Origin: Paulinella micropora | Lineage: Eukaryota; Cercozoa; Imbricatea; Euglyphida; Paulinellidae | Reading direction: 5' to 3' | DNA length: 64,000 nucleotides | NCBI GenBank assembly: GCA_019918135.1 | Contig: WBZZ01002865.1 | Span: forward strand, 207,001 to 271,000 | Shown: positions 48,322-59,307 of the stretch, in pieces | Position numbering within the stretch: position 1 is the stretch's first letter | Layout: each line of letters starts with the position of its first letter | Made by a program: the position numbers and the translations under genes | The notes under the pieces: generated by a model | Database searches by the model: none | What the model was told of the DNA's origin: nothing | What the model saw: only the letters and a program-made list of their open reading frames with translations

Positions 48322-49242
48322 ATGTTGATTTTCTTGGTAGCTATATTTTTTCCGGTAAACAACTTGGCAGTATTTTGGGCATGCGCCCATCTAAGCGCCC
48401 ACCGGGGGGTCCCCGAGCTTGTTACCAATATAGCTAGTTTTTGCTTAGTAAGTACTTAGCATAGTGTGGGGTCACACTAGCAAAGACCAAAGAGAGAGAG
48501 AGAGAAGAGGGGGGGGGGGGGAGGGGAGGAGATGTTCTCTCTGTCTTTTCCCCTGTTTCTTTCTTTTTCTCTCTAGGAGAAGCAAAAGTCTTTCATGCAA
48601 AAGTGTGGCTTGCGCACTTTTGCGCTGTCCACGCCAGCGGGGCACGTACGCGCCGGCGGCAAAATCTGCCGCGTGAGCTACCTGTGGCCACAGACCAACA
48701 ATCAGTCGGACCAGCGAGTCGTCGACTTTTATCAACGCTACTACCAAAGCCCCAAGGGGCTGCACGACTCCTGCTTAGTGTTGTACCCCGCCAGCCGCCA
48801 GCTGTGGCGGCGACGTCTCGTGCGCGAGCTCCTGAATCGCCCAGGGGGGCACCTCGTGCTGTATAACATGAGTGCAGAACCACTATCAGCAGCTGTTTGG
48901 TTAAGTTGGTTAGCAGAAGCTGGAGTCCCGGCTGCTAAACTATCTTCCTTCTGCCGTACTTTGGAAATGGTAAACGGGCCTACCCACACTTATTGGGACC
49001 TAAGGGGGCCTGTCGAGAGGCTTCCGGCGGCTGCATCGCATACCACCAATGCAGGGACCGATCAGGCTCAGCAAAACAATGCTAACATTACCAATGCTGA
49101 CATTACTCAGCCTGCGCAAGCCAATACTAACGTTGCTCAGCCTCCGCAAGCCAATGCAGAACCCAATGCAGACGAAGATGATCAACTTCCTGCTAACCCC
49201 CCACCTCTCGTACGCCAAAATGCTCTTTATCGTCAATTGTAA
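48322..49242 (+). CDS. Spliced protein with hydrophobic N-terminus, unknown
   Basis: Exon 1 48322-48447 encodes MLIFLVAIFFPVNNLAVFWA and continues to ASFCL. It ends at a strong donor GTAAGT (48448). The acceptor TTCTTTTTCTCTCTAG ends at 48576. Exon 2 48577-49242 begins EKQKSFMQKCGL. Both junctions are phase 0, and the 129-nt intron contains a long G run. Total 263 residues. The N-terminus looks like a signal peptide or anchor. The C-terminal third is Asn/Ala/Gln-rich (QANTNVAQPPQANAEPNAD) with many NxT-type sites. Without splicing the product would start at ATG 48595. TTTTTATTAAAG lies about 10 bases downstream of the stop. Confidence 0.68.
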
Positions 49243-49778
49243 GAAGCAAGTTTTTATTAAAGAATGTTTTGGTACTTTTGTCCGAACTTGCTTCCCGAAG
49301 AAGTCCCACACAATGTAGAACTAAGAACTATTCTCGATCGAGCCTCTTTCCTCTCTGTTGCCCCTGGTGTAAGAGCGTCGAGCCATGGTGTGCCAATATA
49401 CTTTGTTAGCTAGTGCCGCTAGCGTGAGGATCACACGCAGGGCAGGCAGCGTAGTACAACAAACGGATTGGTCGTCGGGAGGGAACGCGTGCCACTGGAA
49501 AGCTAAGTCGCCGTACTTGACCCCGCTTGCCACGTAATGGAAGATTTACTCAGCATGCTCTTGAGAGCAAGACAGAAAGATAGCAATGCAGTCAACAATG
49601 CAGTACACTCCGTGGAATTGGCGCGCGTCCTTGAATTGTGCGGGGCCCAAGCCCAACACCAACGGGTTCAGCCGGAAATCAGCACCATCGTCAAGCTTGG
49701 CGGCCAGGATTTGGCGAACACTCTGTTTTTTTCTCTTTCTTTTGTGCCCCCGAAATTTGTCATCAAATTTCTAGGTGC

Positions 49779-49848
49779 GTGATATGGCTGAAAAACCGAT
49801 CTTTGCCGAAAGACTCGGAGGCATTACCTTTTTTCGACCGTATCACAT
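49779..49848. mobile_element. Short hairpin element (MITE-like), copy 5
   Basis: GTGATATGGCTGAAAAACCG and CCTTTTTTCGACCGTATCAC inverted repeats around ~30 bp. The following GGAAGTTCAGGGAGAAGT to GCCGCGCCGCCCGGG resembles 39849-39890. Confidence 0.7.
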
Positions 49849-49992
49849 TTGCACTTTCAAAACAGCAGGGAAGTTCAGGGAGAAGTACGCGTGGCCGCGC
49901 CGCCCGGGTCAAGGGGGGAAGATAGTCGGAACACTCCGCACCATTTTTTTGCGGTGTCAGGATTCCTCTTTTTGCACATAGGTTTGTAAAGA

Positions 49993-50030
49993 GCGTGATA
50001 TGGCTAATAAAGGCAAAAGCCAGCCAATTT
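49993..50030. mobile_element. Half hairpin element
   Basis: GCGTGATATGGCTAATAAAGGCAAAAGCCAGCCAATTTTC-type left end as in 39979, with the same left flank, but no matching right end. Confidence 0.5.
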
Positions 50031-50579
50031 TCTTTTCACGAGCCGCCCGCGCAGGTTGGCGTGTTTTCTGGCCCCCCAAAAAAGTCTCAAAACAAGAACA
50101 ACACACAATCTCGGTTTCTTTTTTTTCTTCTCCCCTCGCAGGCGTCGCATTGTGAGCGCACGGTCGAATTGCAAAAAGAAGACTACCTTGTAAACAAAGG
50201 TGAGCCAAGGCAGAGGTCCCTCATGTTAGTGCGCCCCGAAAAAAAGTTGCAGGATTTGGTGGCAAGTTTGTTAGGAACCTCTGTCTTGGCTGCAGGATTT
50301 GGTGGTAGATGGTTGCCAAGTCTAAGACTGTCGAAGTTTTATTCAGCGCGCCCTGTCTAGAGCTCAGCCCGGTATTTTGTCAGCAGTCGCTCCCCAACGG
50401 ACAAGAAAAGAGAAAGAAAAAAAAGGCTGGTACAGCCGGTGTGTGTAGGGGGGCATCCCCCCCCCCTTCCGACCTCCCCGTCCTCCTCTTCTCTCCCGGT
50501 TCTTTTTTTTTGGCTTTGTCTGTGCCCGTTCGCGCGCCCGTTCTTTTTTTTGTGCATTGATAGCAAGTGCAAGATAAGC

Positions 50580-51719
50580 ATGGCACAGAGGCAGCACCAC
50601 GAAAACGACGAGAGCAAGATAAGAGCGGGGCTACCGTCCCCCGTCGCAATCCTCTGGGGGCTGGACGCGGGTCTGGCGCAGGCAGCAGCCGACGAAGCGC
50701 GCGCGCCCCCCCGCGCCGGGCACGGCGTGCCCGGCTTTGCCCTAGCCCACGCACAGCGGCGACGCGAGTTGTTGGCTACACTTTACTGCCCACTGCCTCT
50801 GCTAGAGGAAACGCGGCGGGACTTGCTCACACAAGCCCGTGCGCGGGAGCCCGGGGGGCGGCACGATCTGTGGCAACTCTGGTGCCTGTTTAGTAACAAC
50901 CTGCACGGGACTCGCAGCTTGTGCAAAAAGCGAAAGGGTATATACCACTGGCGCCAAGATGCGGTAAATGCGCTAGTGCGTCTTTTGTGCCGGCTAGACG
51001 TACCGGCCAACAGCTACGCACAGCACAAAAGCCAAGCGGCCCAGTGGGAGTTTCTGCGGCGTGCGTACCTGGGAGCGAACCCGGCGAACCTGCCGCGTGC
51101 ACGCGCAACACTCAGCGAGGGCTTCCAGGAGGTGGCGACCATGTGTTACCATAAACTGGTGGCGCGCCACTCGGTCCGGGTCGCCGATGCCCTGCGTCTT
51201 TTGTACGCGCGGCGAGGTGATTTGTTATGGGCTCGGGTGCAATCCCAGCAGTGCTCGCAGCTACTGCGTGTTCCTTTGTTCCTGGACGCGCTCATCCTGG
51301 AACGACAGCAGGTGCGCCTGCACCTACGACTCTACCGGCACAAGTACGCGGAGCAAGTCTTGCCTTGGTGGCGGCGGGGGGAGGCTGGTTGGGATGTGGC
51401 AGTGCGTTCTACTGACGCGCGCGATGACCGTACGCTGGAGGTTCTGGCCGAACGGCACGCACACCTGCAGCTCGGCGCCAAACCGTACGCGTACTTAAGC
51501 TGTGTGTTGGAGCGCAAGGGTTACGCGCTGAGGGGTGTGTGTTCGGAGCCGCACCTGGGCCCGGGGGACTACCAGATTCTTTGGCTAGACCTCAACGACG
51601 GTTACACGCGCTGGTTCAGCCAGGAGCTCGCGCCCTGGGCCGAGTCGCACCTAGGGTGGCCGACCTGTGTGTCGGACTTGATTGGTCAATATTGGGGCCC
51701 TGCTGGCATGGGGTGTTGA
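50580..51719 (+). CDS. Unknown 379-residue protein
   Basis: Start chosen at ATG 50580 (MAQRQHHENDES). The frame is open upstream through C/T-rich sequence with a TTTTTGTGCATTGATAG block that could be an acceptor of a leader intron. The protein is rich in Leu/Arg/Trp (RRELLATLYCPLPLLEETRRDLL; VNALVRLLCRLDVPANSY; QVRLHLRLYRHKYAEQVLPWWRRG) and helical. No recognised motif or membrane segment. Single gene between two repeat-rich spacers. Confidence 0.78.
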   Translation: MAQRQHHENDESKIRAGLPSPVAILWGLDAGLAQAAADEARAPPRAGHGVPGFALAHAQRRRELLATLYCPLPLLEETRRDLLTQARAREPGGRHDLWQLWCLFSNNLHGTRSLCKKRKGIYHWRQDAVNALVRLLCRLDVPANSYAQHKSQAAQWEFLRRAYLGANPANLPRARATLSEGFQEVATMCYHKLVARHSVRVADALRLLYARRGDLLWARVQSQQCSQLLRVPLFLDALILERQQVRLHLRLYRHKYAEQVLPWWRRGEAGWDVAVRSTDARDDRTLEVLAERHAHLQLGAKPYAYLSCVLERKGYALRGVCSEPHLGPGDYQILWLDLNDGYTRWFSQELAPWAESHLGWPTCVSDLIGQYWGPAGMGC

Positions 51720-52653
51720 ACTTATTTCCACGCTCCGTCAAAAGAAGCGAGAGGGAAGGGGGGAGGGAGACGGAACGAGCAGCACACCCCCTCCCGCCCA
51801 CATTCGTGCGCCCGCCTGAGAAGAAGGAGAAGCGGGGAGGAGAAAGGAGAGCGAAGGGGCGCGCGAGAGAGGAAAGGGGCAGGGGGGAGGGACAAGCACG
51901 ATCTGTCTTTGCCTCCTCTTATCTGAGAACGGGAGCGGGAGAGGGAGAAGGGCACGCCAAGAAAGTACAAAAAGAATACGCTGAATTAAATCTCGACAGT
52001 CTTACACTTGGGCACTGAGGACCAGCAGCGGGAGGAGGAAGCAGAAATTGTCTTAGTCCCCCGTTCAGCCGGAGTCTCAACGAGGGAAAATGGGAAGGGG
52101 GAGGGGGGGGTGCCCGGCATTGGGGGGCTTAGTTGAGGCGCTTCATGCATTTTTCCTTTAGCTTCTGCGCTCTTCCCCTCCCCCTTCGCCCTTCCCCTGT
52201 TCTTTGAGCCCCCCGGGCTCAGGGGGCTCAAGGGGAGGGAAGCGGAAAAAAAGGGGGGGGGCGCCCCCCCACTGGGCCCCGTCTCAACTACAAACTCCGT
52301 TTAAGTCATACGATGAGTGACTTCTCCAATGAGGCGGCGCACTCTCTGAAACAGAAGAAAGACGTTTTTGCTGCAAAAAAAAATTTTTTTTTGTCTTTTC
52401 ATATTTTTCTGACCTTGCGCACAGTGGACGAGCCATGGCACAGATAGGACGCCGTCGTGTGGTGAGGCTTTTGCCCTCCTAGCGCATTGACCACGGGGGC
52501 AGTACCATCCGCCGCAGGGTCGTGCTGGAGGCGTGGCTTCGCCCGGCGCCTGCGTCGTAGCACTCGGTGAAGGAGGGGGGCCAGAGGGGAAAGAGTGCAG
52601 AGAGCAGGCGGTGGGGGGGGGGGGCGCTTAATGTATTTATTTTTCTTTGTAGC
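51720..52653. other. Repeat-rich spacer
   Basis: Carries an R1 copy (51978-52002), reversed R3/R4 copies (52395-52530), the GAGCCCCCCGGGCTC hairpin (52205-52222; also at 43395-43420 and 63510-63530), a G/C hairpin at 52253-52270 and the inverted partner of 43274-43345. No gene seen. Confidence 0.55.
52253..52270. repeat. G-run/C-run hairpin
   Basis: Nine G, CG, seven C, adjacent to AAAAAAA. Confidence 0.75.
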
Positions 52654-53358
52654 TTAATTGTAATCAAAAATGTTTGGACGCGTGTTGTTGCCCAAAATCG
52701 CCCTGGCTACAGCCCGCTGGTCGATGTCCTGGAGTTTGCATTCTTCATGAGATTTGATAGTTTTAGTATGTTTGTAGACAAATGCTTGTTGTCTATCACG
52801 CAATGCAAGAAGATCGCCCAATGCAATTCTAACCGTTGCTAGAAAAAGCTCTATCCCCAGCGCATCGACAAAACGGTCTCCCCTCGCTGTTGTACGCTGG
52901 TTGTGTGGGACTGACATGACATAAAATTTATCTCCGTTTGATAAAGATGTATCTGTCCAGCGGTATGCGTAACCTTGCGCTACGAGTTCCTCAGGTTTTG
53001 CGCGGCTAGCTGACACTGAACTTCCGCATTTCCTACACCACGCGCATGAAGCGAACTCTTCGACATATTCTCGACCCCAATGTTGGATTGTAGAACTTGC
53101 TGTTCTGTATTCTCTGTACTCGCACTGAGCGCTAAACTTACATATTAAAGCTGATTTGTATGCCCACAGCAAGGGTATGTCGCACGGTTTACAGAACAGC
53201 ACGCGAGATTCTTTCCCGGCGTTAGGCTTGTAGCTTCTTAGCCCGGCTCTTATAAGATTTCTCCTGATGTGGCTTACAGAACAACTTCTCGGGGGGCCCT
53301 CGCCTAGACGCCGCGAACAGGCACGCGTGTTCGAATAAACTGCAGTGCTGGCCTACCT
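52654..53358 (-). CDS. Cys-pair (zinc-ribbon-like) protein, 5' end uncertain
   Basis: The frame from GTG 53202 gives 182 residues, but it stays open upstream to about 53358 with no ATG. Upstream residues look coding (RACSRRLGEGPPRSCSVS) and begin just after a pyrimidine-rich block ending CTTGCAGGTAG on this strand, so an upstream exon is likely. Cysteine pairs CKPC and CAWCRKC are about 47 residues apart, a spacing compatible with a zinc ribbon. The rest (LSNGDKFYVMSVPHNQRTTARGDRF) is soluble. More AT-rich than its neighbours. Family unknown. Confidence 0.62.
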
Positions 53359-53438
53359 GCAAGAGGGTGGGGGGGGGGGCCGTAAACCCTCCCCCCCCCT
53401 AACCTGATTTTTGTGGTGGGGGGATTCTGTTTTTTGTA

Positions 53439-56400
53439 ATGGACAATAAAAGCAGTGTTAGTATCTCGAACTTGTTGCTTGAAGCTTCAGCATCGGTCCC
53501 TCATGTTGGAAGTGCAATACTCGAATCACGAATCTCTAACTGAAGCCGTCAGCAAGGCTTGCAAGCCATATCAAGGAAATGTTACGGTGCGTGTCTCTTT
53601 GTTAGCGGTCAACAGCTCTCGTCGGCGTCCAGCGAGGCCTGCGCTTGCACGCGAGAGGAGGCTTCGGCCGAAAAGGCGTAAGGTGGAAGACCTTTTGCTT
53701 ACGCAATTACGCAAGGACAAAGATGCGCTTAGCGCATCTTTCCGTCAAGCTGACGCACCGTACGCCGCCGCGCTGGACAAGGCACTGGCCGGAAATGGCA
53801 CCGCGCAAACGGCGGACCGACGGCGGACCGCTTAAGCTACGGGCTAGCTACTCGCTGGCACGAGCCAGGCCGGCGGGACGCCGTGCGTCGGTGTCTGTAC
53901 GCTCTGCGCAGGGTGGTCGCCCAGCGGGCCGATCGGCAGAGCGAGGAAGAAAAGCTGTACGAGATCCTGTGCGACCCACAGGCACTGAACAAGCCATGCT
54001 GTCAGCAGAGATACATCAAAGCTTTGAAGCGGTGGTTGGCGCGCCAAGACAAACCCCGTGCCCTTCTCCAGGTAGGCGAGCTGCTCCTGGAACCCTGCCG
54101 CGGCCGCTGGCAAATTTCCGCGGCACAAACCAAGGCCATTTGCGAACCAGCCCTCAAGCTTTGCTACGACGGCGTGACCGCGAGCACGGGAGTAGAGGCC
54201 AGGCAGATTATGACCTGCCTGTTCAGCAACAGCGATGCAGCCGCAGACAACGAAAACCGCCTGCACGGTACATGGCGCGTGTGGGTGTACGGCCTGGCGC
54301 TGGTGCTGGCGCAACGTGGGGGGCTGGCGCACAATTACCCGCAGATTTCTGCGCCCGAGCTGGTCAATTACCCTTTTGCCACGGCTTGCCCCGTGGCCGG
54401 CTCTGGTGTTACTAAAGTGTATGAGTCTAAATTTATCCAGCTTTGGAAAGAAAAGGTGCGTTCGGAGGAGTGGGCACTAAGGTCGTGGGTCGAGACAGAA
54501 CTGAGAATGCTCAGACGAAAAAACATGCAGTGGCTTCATCCAACCCTAGAACACCTGCGTGTCCGTGTGTCGGCCACGCGGAACGGCGCTCATTTTTTCA
54601 CGGGGCCCGGGCTGCTAAACCCGCAAATCCGACAGATCCTGTTCGATGCTTTCCGGTCGAACGCGGCCAGAGGCTGCTGCTGCGTTCGGCCGAGGTTGAG
54701 GTTGCAGCTAACGACTCTGGACGGCCGGCTAGGCTACCTGCATGAACCCGGCGGCCAGGAGCGGAGCGTAGACAAGTGGTGCGCGGCGTTTTGGCGACTG
54801 GCGCTGGACGCTAACAAACACTCCGCTGTGCAGTGCGACGACTGTCCCCCGTACCTACACCAAACGAATAATCCTGCTGCTGCTACTTCTTCTTCTGGAT
54901 GCAGCATTGTAGGCTGGGACACGAGAATTGCCTTGGCCTCCGACGACCTACAATCCAAACATTTGCTGGCGTTGCGGGGTTTGGTAGTAGGCGGACTGGG
55001 CCTGCTAGACGCCCGCCTCAATCCTACAGTGTCCAGTAAGGGACTGTTTGCGTTGCACGACGGTCTAGACAGTGTCGTTTCGTCGCCCGAGAGGGTGTCG
55101 GTCGCCCTAACGCGGCTCCTAACCGCCAGGGCGCTGCTCTCGGAGTTAGACCCTGAATTTATGTACCAGGGTAAGCTCAGTCCACTGGTGCTGTACCTAG
55201 AGCCATCGGGAGCGCTCAGACTTTACATTGACGGCGCCGAGGAAAAGAGCCCGGCCTTGGGCCTGGCCAGCACGTTCCTGTGCCTACTGCAGCAGCACGC
55301 TTTCGTACTGCACTGCCGCGACGGCGCCTGGGAAATACACGGTCTAGAGCACAGCCAGGAACTCAGCTGCCGGGCCACGGCGTTCCTAGCCCAAGCGCTG
55401 CCCGCCCTGCGCCGCGACGATGATGTTAGCAAGCTGCAATTTACGCTGTCGCAAGCGCGGAGGCCAGGCACATCGCCGACCCGAGCTCTGGCGCTGGCCG
55501 CTAGTTTAGACAGCAAGGCACCGTGCGCAAGCGAGGAGGTGTGGCTGTTGCTGGGCTCCGCGCTAGGCTTCCGCTGGGTCCTGGACGCGGACCAGCGGCG
55601 GGAAATCCTGTTCCTACCCCCTACTGGCGCCGAGGAAGAAGAAGAAGAAGAAGTGGGACCCGGCTGGGAGCTGACGACGGCAACAGCATCATCATCGGTC
55701 TTGTACGAGATCAAAACAGAGTGGACGCTTGGCCTGCAACGCGAACAATCGATGCAGGACTGGAAGGAGAGTTTCCAGTCGACACGCGTGCCCTACAAAT
55801 TTTATTGCTATGCAATTGCCACAGAGTGGTTGCTGGAAATCACTTGTACTGCCACTAAGTGGTTACGGGAATCCACTTCTACTGTCGAGCCTTGCATATG
55901 GCCAGAGTGTTTGGTCCTGGCCGCAGAGATTCTCTGCTACTTCACCCAGAGACCAGAGTTTAAATTCAAAGAAGAAGAGTTCCAGCTCCTAGCCATAGCT
56001 TGTTATTGGATAGCTCTGAAAAACGAGGAGGGGAGTAAATGGGACTACACAGACCGTATAATGCTTCATCTTCCGGACGATTTGTGCAATGTGCAAGCAC
56101 TCAAGAAAATGGAAGGAGCACTGATTACTGCGTGCTACGGCATGCTGGCCACGCCCAACGCCGCGACTATGCTGATTGATAGGGCCTCATCGCCCGAGTG
56201 CAAAGAGCTCACCGAAGGCGGCAAGCTTTTAGCTCAGCGCGTGTTGCTGGGTCTGGTACTTACGCCCCAGTTTTGGCAGCACCGGGCCTCTCGCCTCGTG
56301 TTGGCCTCGCTGCTCGCCGCGGCCCGCGCCGTCGACTCGCGCATCAGCGCCGGGCGTCTCTACGACAGCGAAACTACGCTGATTTCGGAGGCAGAAGCAA

Positions 56401-56663
56401 TGGCGGCTCAGCTGCATTCCGCACAAGAACTGAACGGGCCCCTCCGGGCAGAAGCGGTTGCATTTCTGAAAAACTATCCAGAAAGTTGGGCACAGTTTGC
56501 GAACGCCTCCAGCCCCGAGGAGTGGTTACCAGAAGAAGATGTTGATGTTGATCACGTACGTTACCACGATTCGCCCTATTGTCGTGCGGCCGGCGGGCGC
56601 TACAGCCACACGCCAGCCTCCGCCAAAACGTATGACAAGACGAGAAATAAGAGAAAAAGATGA
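53439..56663 (+). CDS. Large cyclin-box protein; N-terminal exons uncertain
   Basis: The secure part is the frame from about 53835 to 56663 (>930 residues, no ATG near its start). Residues about 672-775 (counted from 53883) match a cyclin box: WPECLVLAAEILCYFTQ, EFQLLAIACYWIALKNEE, ALKKMEGALITACYGMLATPN, followed by a cyclin-C-like helix set (LLAQRVLLGLVLTPQFW, SRLVLASLLAAARAV). Cyclins bind and activate cyclin-dependent kinases. The preceding ~650 residues are unrecognised. Upstream, ATG 53439 (MDNKSSVSISNLLLEASASV) and another frame at 53500-53835 (KRRKVEDLLLTQLRKDKD) both look coding, so one or two introns (TCTAAC branch-like motif at 53535; acceptors CGTCAG, CTTAAG) or frameshifts must join them. 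Gene model uncertain, cyclin domain fairly secure. Confidence 0.7.
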
Positions 56664-56748
56664 GACGGTCTCGCCGCAAAACAAAAGGGACGAGAGGGGG
56701 GGGGGGAAGGGGGGGGGGAGGGTGCTCCACAAACACCTGCCAAAAGAA

Positions 56749-57159
56749 ATGGAAACAACAACAAAGTCGAAATCCTTCTGGCCACCAGCGATCAGCGGCC
56801 GGCCAATGCTCCACGTGGAGACGCCAGCGTTATGCGAACTGAAGCTCACGCCTGAAAACGAAAGCAAGATCGAACGTGCATTACCGGTTATTTCTAAAAC
56901 GCTCGCAGCTTTTGAGCACTGCGAAAGCCTAGTCACTGCGCTCGTGTCGTCGCCCAGGATTGCGCAATTCACCATCGGGCGTGGCCTGCTGTGGCTGCTC
57001 GTGTCTTCGCCGGGACCTGCAGACTGCGAGGATGAGCCGGCTGTACAACGAAGACCGCAGGTTCTGGGAACACGTGGACCATTATATTGTGGCAACAATA
57101 TAACTCTACCGGCGTGTAATTTCAGGCCGTGGCAGGGGAAGTTTGGGCAGACACTTTAA
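56749..57159 (+). CDS. Small unknown protein
   Basis: Start chosen at ATG 56749 (METTTKSKSFWPPA), the first ATG after the G-run spacer; 136 residues. A helical middle (ESKIERALPVISKTLAAFEHCESLVTALV) and a short hydrophobic stretch (GRGLLWLLVSS). The stop codon overlaps TTTAATAAAA. No family recognised. Confidence 0.6.
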   Translation: METTTKSKSFWPPAISGRPMLHVETPALCELKLTPENESKIERALPVISKTLAAFEHCESLVTALVSSPRIAQFTIGRGLLWLLVSSPGPADCEDEPAVQRRPQVLGTRGPLYCGNNITLPACNFRPWQGKFGQTL

Positions 57160-57164
57160 TAAAA
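57157..57164 (+). terminator. AATAAA overlapping the stop codon
   Basis: TTTAATAAAATC, with the TAA stop inside the AATAAA signal. Confidence 0.5.
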
Positions 57165-57299
57165 TCAGGGCTCGGGCCTTTTTTCAAAAATATATTTGAG
57201 AGGAAAGTCTAGCTGCTGTGAACCTGCTGACAACGGAAAAGCGCCAGTTCCCGCTGCTTCCCTTGTCTCTGCGCCGTTCCCGCTGCCCCTCGTGTGTGT

Positions 57300-57545
57300 G
57301 CCTTGGTGCTCCTTTCGCTGCTCCGACGGGCACACGAAAGGGAAGGGGGTGTGCTGCTCGTTCTCAGACAGGTGCATGGATGGGGGAGGGGTGTACGAAA
57401 CCCTCCTTCTTTCTTCTCTCTTCCCCCCTCCCTTTCTTGCCCCTTCTATTTGTTAGCCCTCTCCCCAGTGCCAAGTCTAAAACTGTCGAAATTTAATTCA
57501 GCGTAAATTGTACTTTTTCAGTGCGCCCCTTCCCCCCCGCGCGCT
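57300..57545. repeat. Interspersed cassette, copy 1
   Basis: Starts with GCTGCTCCGACGGGCACACG, includes GTGTGCTGCTCGTTCTCAGA and ACAGGTGCATGG, then C/T-rich sequence, GTGCCAAGTCTAAAACTGTCG, AATTTAATTCAGCGTAAATT and TTTTTCAGTGCGCCCC. The last part is R1 in reverse. Other copies are at 59310-60235. Confidence 0.75.
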
Positions 57546-57649
57546 CTTCTCCGGAGTAATTACCATCCATCCCCCGGCATACAATCAATCAGTCGAGGCG
57601 CAGCGAACAAATATATCCCCCCCCCAAAAAAAAAGGAAATTCAATTTAT

Positions 57650-58435
57650 TTAAACTGCAGGTTCCTCTTCTCCGCTCACCGCGTCTTCTGTTCGCCATAG
57701 CAAGCTGTCAATGCAATCGTCGTCGTACACTATGTATGTCGGGCCTACCATTTTGGTAGTGACGAAAGCACTATACGCATCGTAGTTTTTTAAACACTCT
57801 TGCAGGAACGTGCGATACTTTCTCTTGAATGACAGGTATTCATCGCCTTTAAGGATGAATTTCTCCGTGCCGCCCTCCAAGTCGGACAGATCCAACCCAG
57901 CAGTGCCCCATATGCCAAACAAGTAGTCCACCGCGTGGTAGAAACATTTTATGTCAACCTTTGTTTCTTCGTTCAGCAGATGTTCATCCATGCTCGAGCT
58001 CAGCGCTCCTACAACTTCATCTGGAAACAACTTGGCAAAGTTAATATCTCCATTCTCGCCGAACATTGTACACATTTTTTCCTGGTATATCGCCCCACAT
58101 TCTCGCCAAATAACTCGGCAAATCTTATTGCGTTCGATTTCGGGGCATTGTCGCTTTCCTTCGAATTGAAAGACTGCGTTTAGTTTCCTCCAATCGACAA
58201 CGTACTTGAAGAAGCATTCCTGCAGTTTAATGTAAGCTTTGAAAAAGACTTTTGATTCAGGATAATCGTGGCAAATCGAAAGTCTGTCGACGGCTTTTAG
58301 CATATCTTCAAGGAACTTTCCTTCGAAGTTCTTGAACTCATCGTTAAAGATGTTAACTGCAACCAGTGGTTGATGGGCAAGGAGGCACAACTCGATCTCG
58401 TGAGCACATCCTTCAATGCTCCCAAGTTTCTCCAT
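57650..58435 (-). CDS. Unknown 261-residue protein
   Basis: Start chosen at ATG 58435 (MEKLGSIEGCAHEIE); three more codons are open upstream from a TTG. Acidic, helical, Cys-containing (CHDYPESKVFFKAYIKLQECFFKYVVDWRKL; FYHAVDYLFGIWGTAG). No membrane segment or known motif. More AT-rich than the surrounding repeats. A TTTATTTAAAC 3'-end motif lies just beyond the stop (57645-57655). Confidence 0.72.
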   Translation of the reverse strand: MEKLGSIEGCAHEIELCLLAHQPLVAVNIFNDEFKNFEGKFLEDMLKAVDRLSICHDYPESKVFFKAYIKLQECFFKYVVDWRKLNAVFQFEGKRQCPEIERNKICRVIWRECGAIYQEKMCTMFGENGDINFAKLFPDEVVGALSSSMDEHLLNEETKVDIKCFYHAVDYLFGIWGTAGLDLSDLEGGTEKFILKGDEYLSFKRKYRTFLQECLKNYDAYSAFVTTKMVGPTYIVYDDDCIDSLLWRTEDAVSGEEEPAV

Positions 58436-58509
58436 CGCAACCAATCAAGTATAAAAATAAACATTCATTTTCTCGCGTCGCAGACACTTCTTTGCCTTGG
58501 GCTGCAGGC

Positions 58510-59307
58510 CTCTGAGAGTTAAGGGGGGAGGGGAGAGGTAAGGGGAGCACCCCCACCCCCTTTCAGTGTAATCCGCCGAAGCAAATATACTTGTATGTTT
58601 GAAAGGCCAATGTGCTGTCGCATATGACTCTCCCCATTAACTTTCTAAGTAAACTGCCAATCGCAGAAGGCGCACAAATCAAGAATTTTTAATAAAACAT
58701 GACAAAGCTCTGGCGCGGTCGGACCACCTTCGACCCCACGCCGCCGAAGCTAGCGTGCCCATTGATTTTCCGTGTCCAGGAGACCCTTGCAATCCGTAAG
58801 ATCTAAGCGTTGGAAGTCTGTTAGCTGTGACAAAAAGGGTAGCCCGTTTTTTGTTAGCTTCTTGCACTCCGAAAGGTTCAAATCCTGCAGCGCCGGGAAA
58901 CGCGCCACCAAGTCGCGCGACCCCGCGTCCTTTAGCTCGTAGCACCGAGACAGGTTAAGCTTGCGCAAGCTGGACGCTCGCGCCTTGGGCGGTTTCTTGC
59001 CCCTTGGCCTACGCGCGGGTTCTTCGCCCGTCAGCAGAGAACAATCTGAAATATCTAATTCTTCTAGCGCGGGGAAGTTGGCCGCCGACAAGTACGCCCA
59101 GATCGCATCCGTTAGCTTGAAGCAGGTCGACAAGCTTAGCCGCCGCAACAGAGGAAGATTTCCCGACAAGTGCGCCACCCCCGCGTCCGTGATCTTGGCG
59201 CAATATTGCAGACTGAGGACCTGTAGTGCAGGAAAATTCTTTTTGGACAAGTGCAGCAAGACTTGGTCCGTGGTCCAGGGGCAATAAGAGAGATCTAGCT
59301 CCTGGAG
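58510..59307. repeat. Segmental duplication, copy 1 (LRR gene 3' end)
   Basis: About 800 bp nearly identical to 61381-62177. It begins at CCTCTGAGAGTTAAGGGGG and ends at AGATCTAGCTCCTG, after which copy 1 passes into the interspersed cassette. Confidence 0.9.
58687..58700 (-). terminator. AT-rich 3'-end signal of LRR copy 1
   Basis: TTTTTAATAAAAC, conserved in copy 2 at 61557-61570. Confidence 0.35.

Larger units (their letters stand above)
49245..50579. other. Spacer with hairpin elements and repeats
   Basis: Contains the MITE-like copy at 49779, a half element at 49993, an R1 copy in reverse at 50325-50352, and C-tracts. A short ORF at 49537-49782 (MEDLLSMLLRARQKD) is possible but unsupported. 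No other gene seen. Confidence 0.45.
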
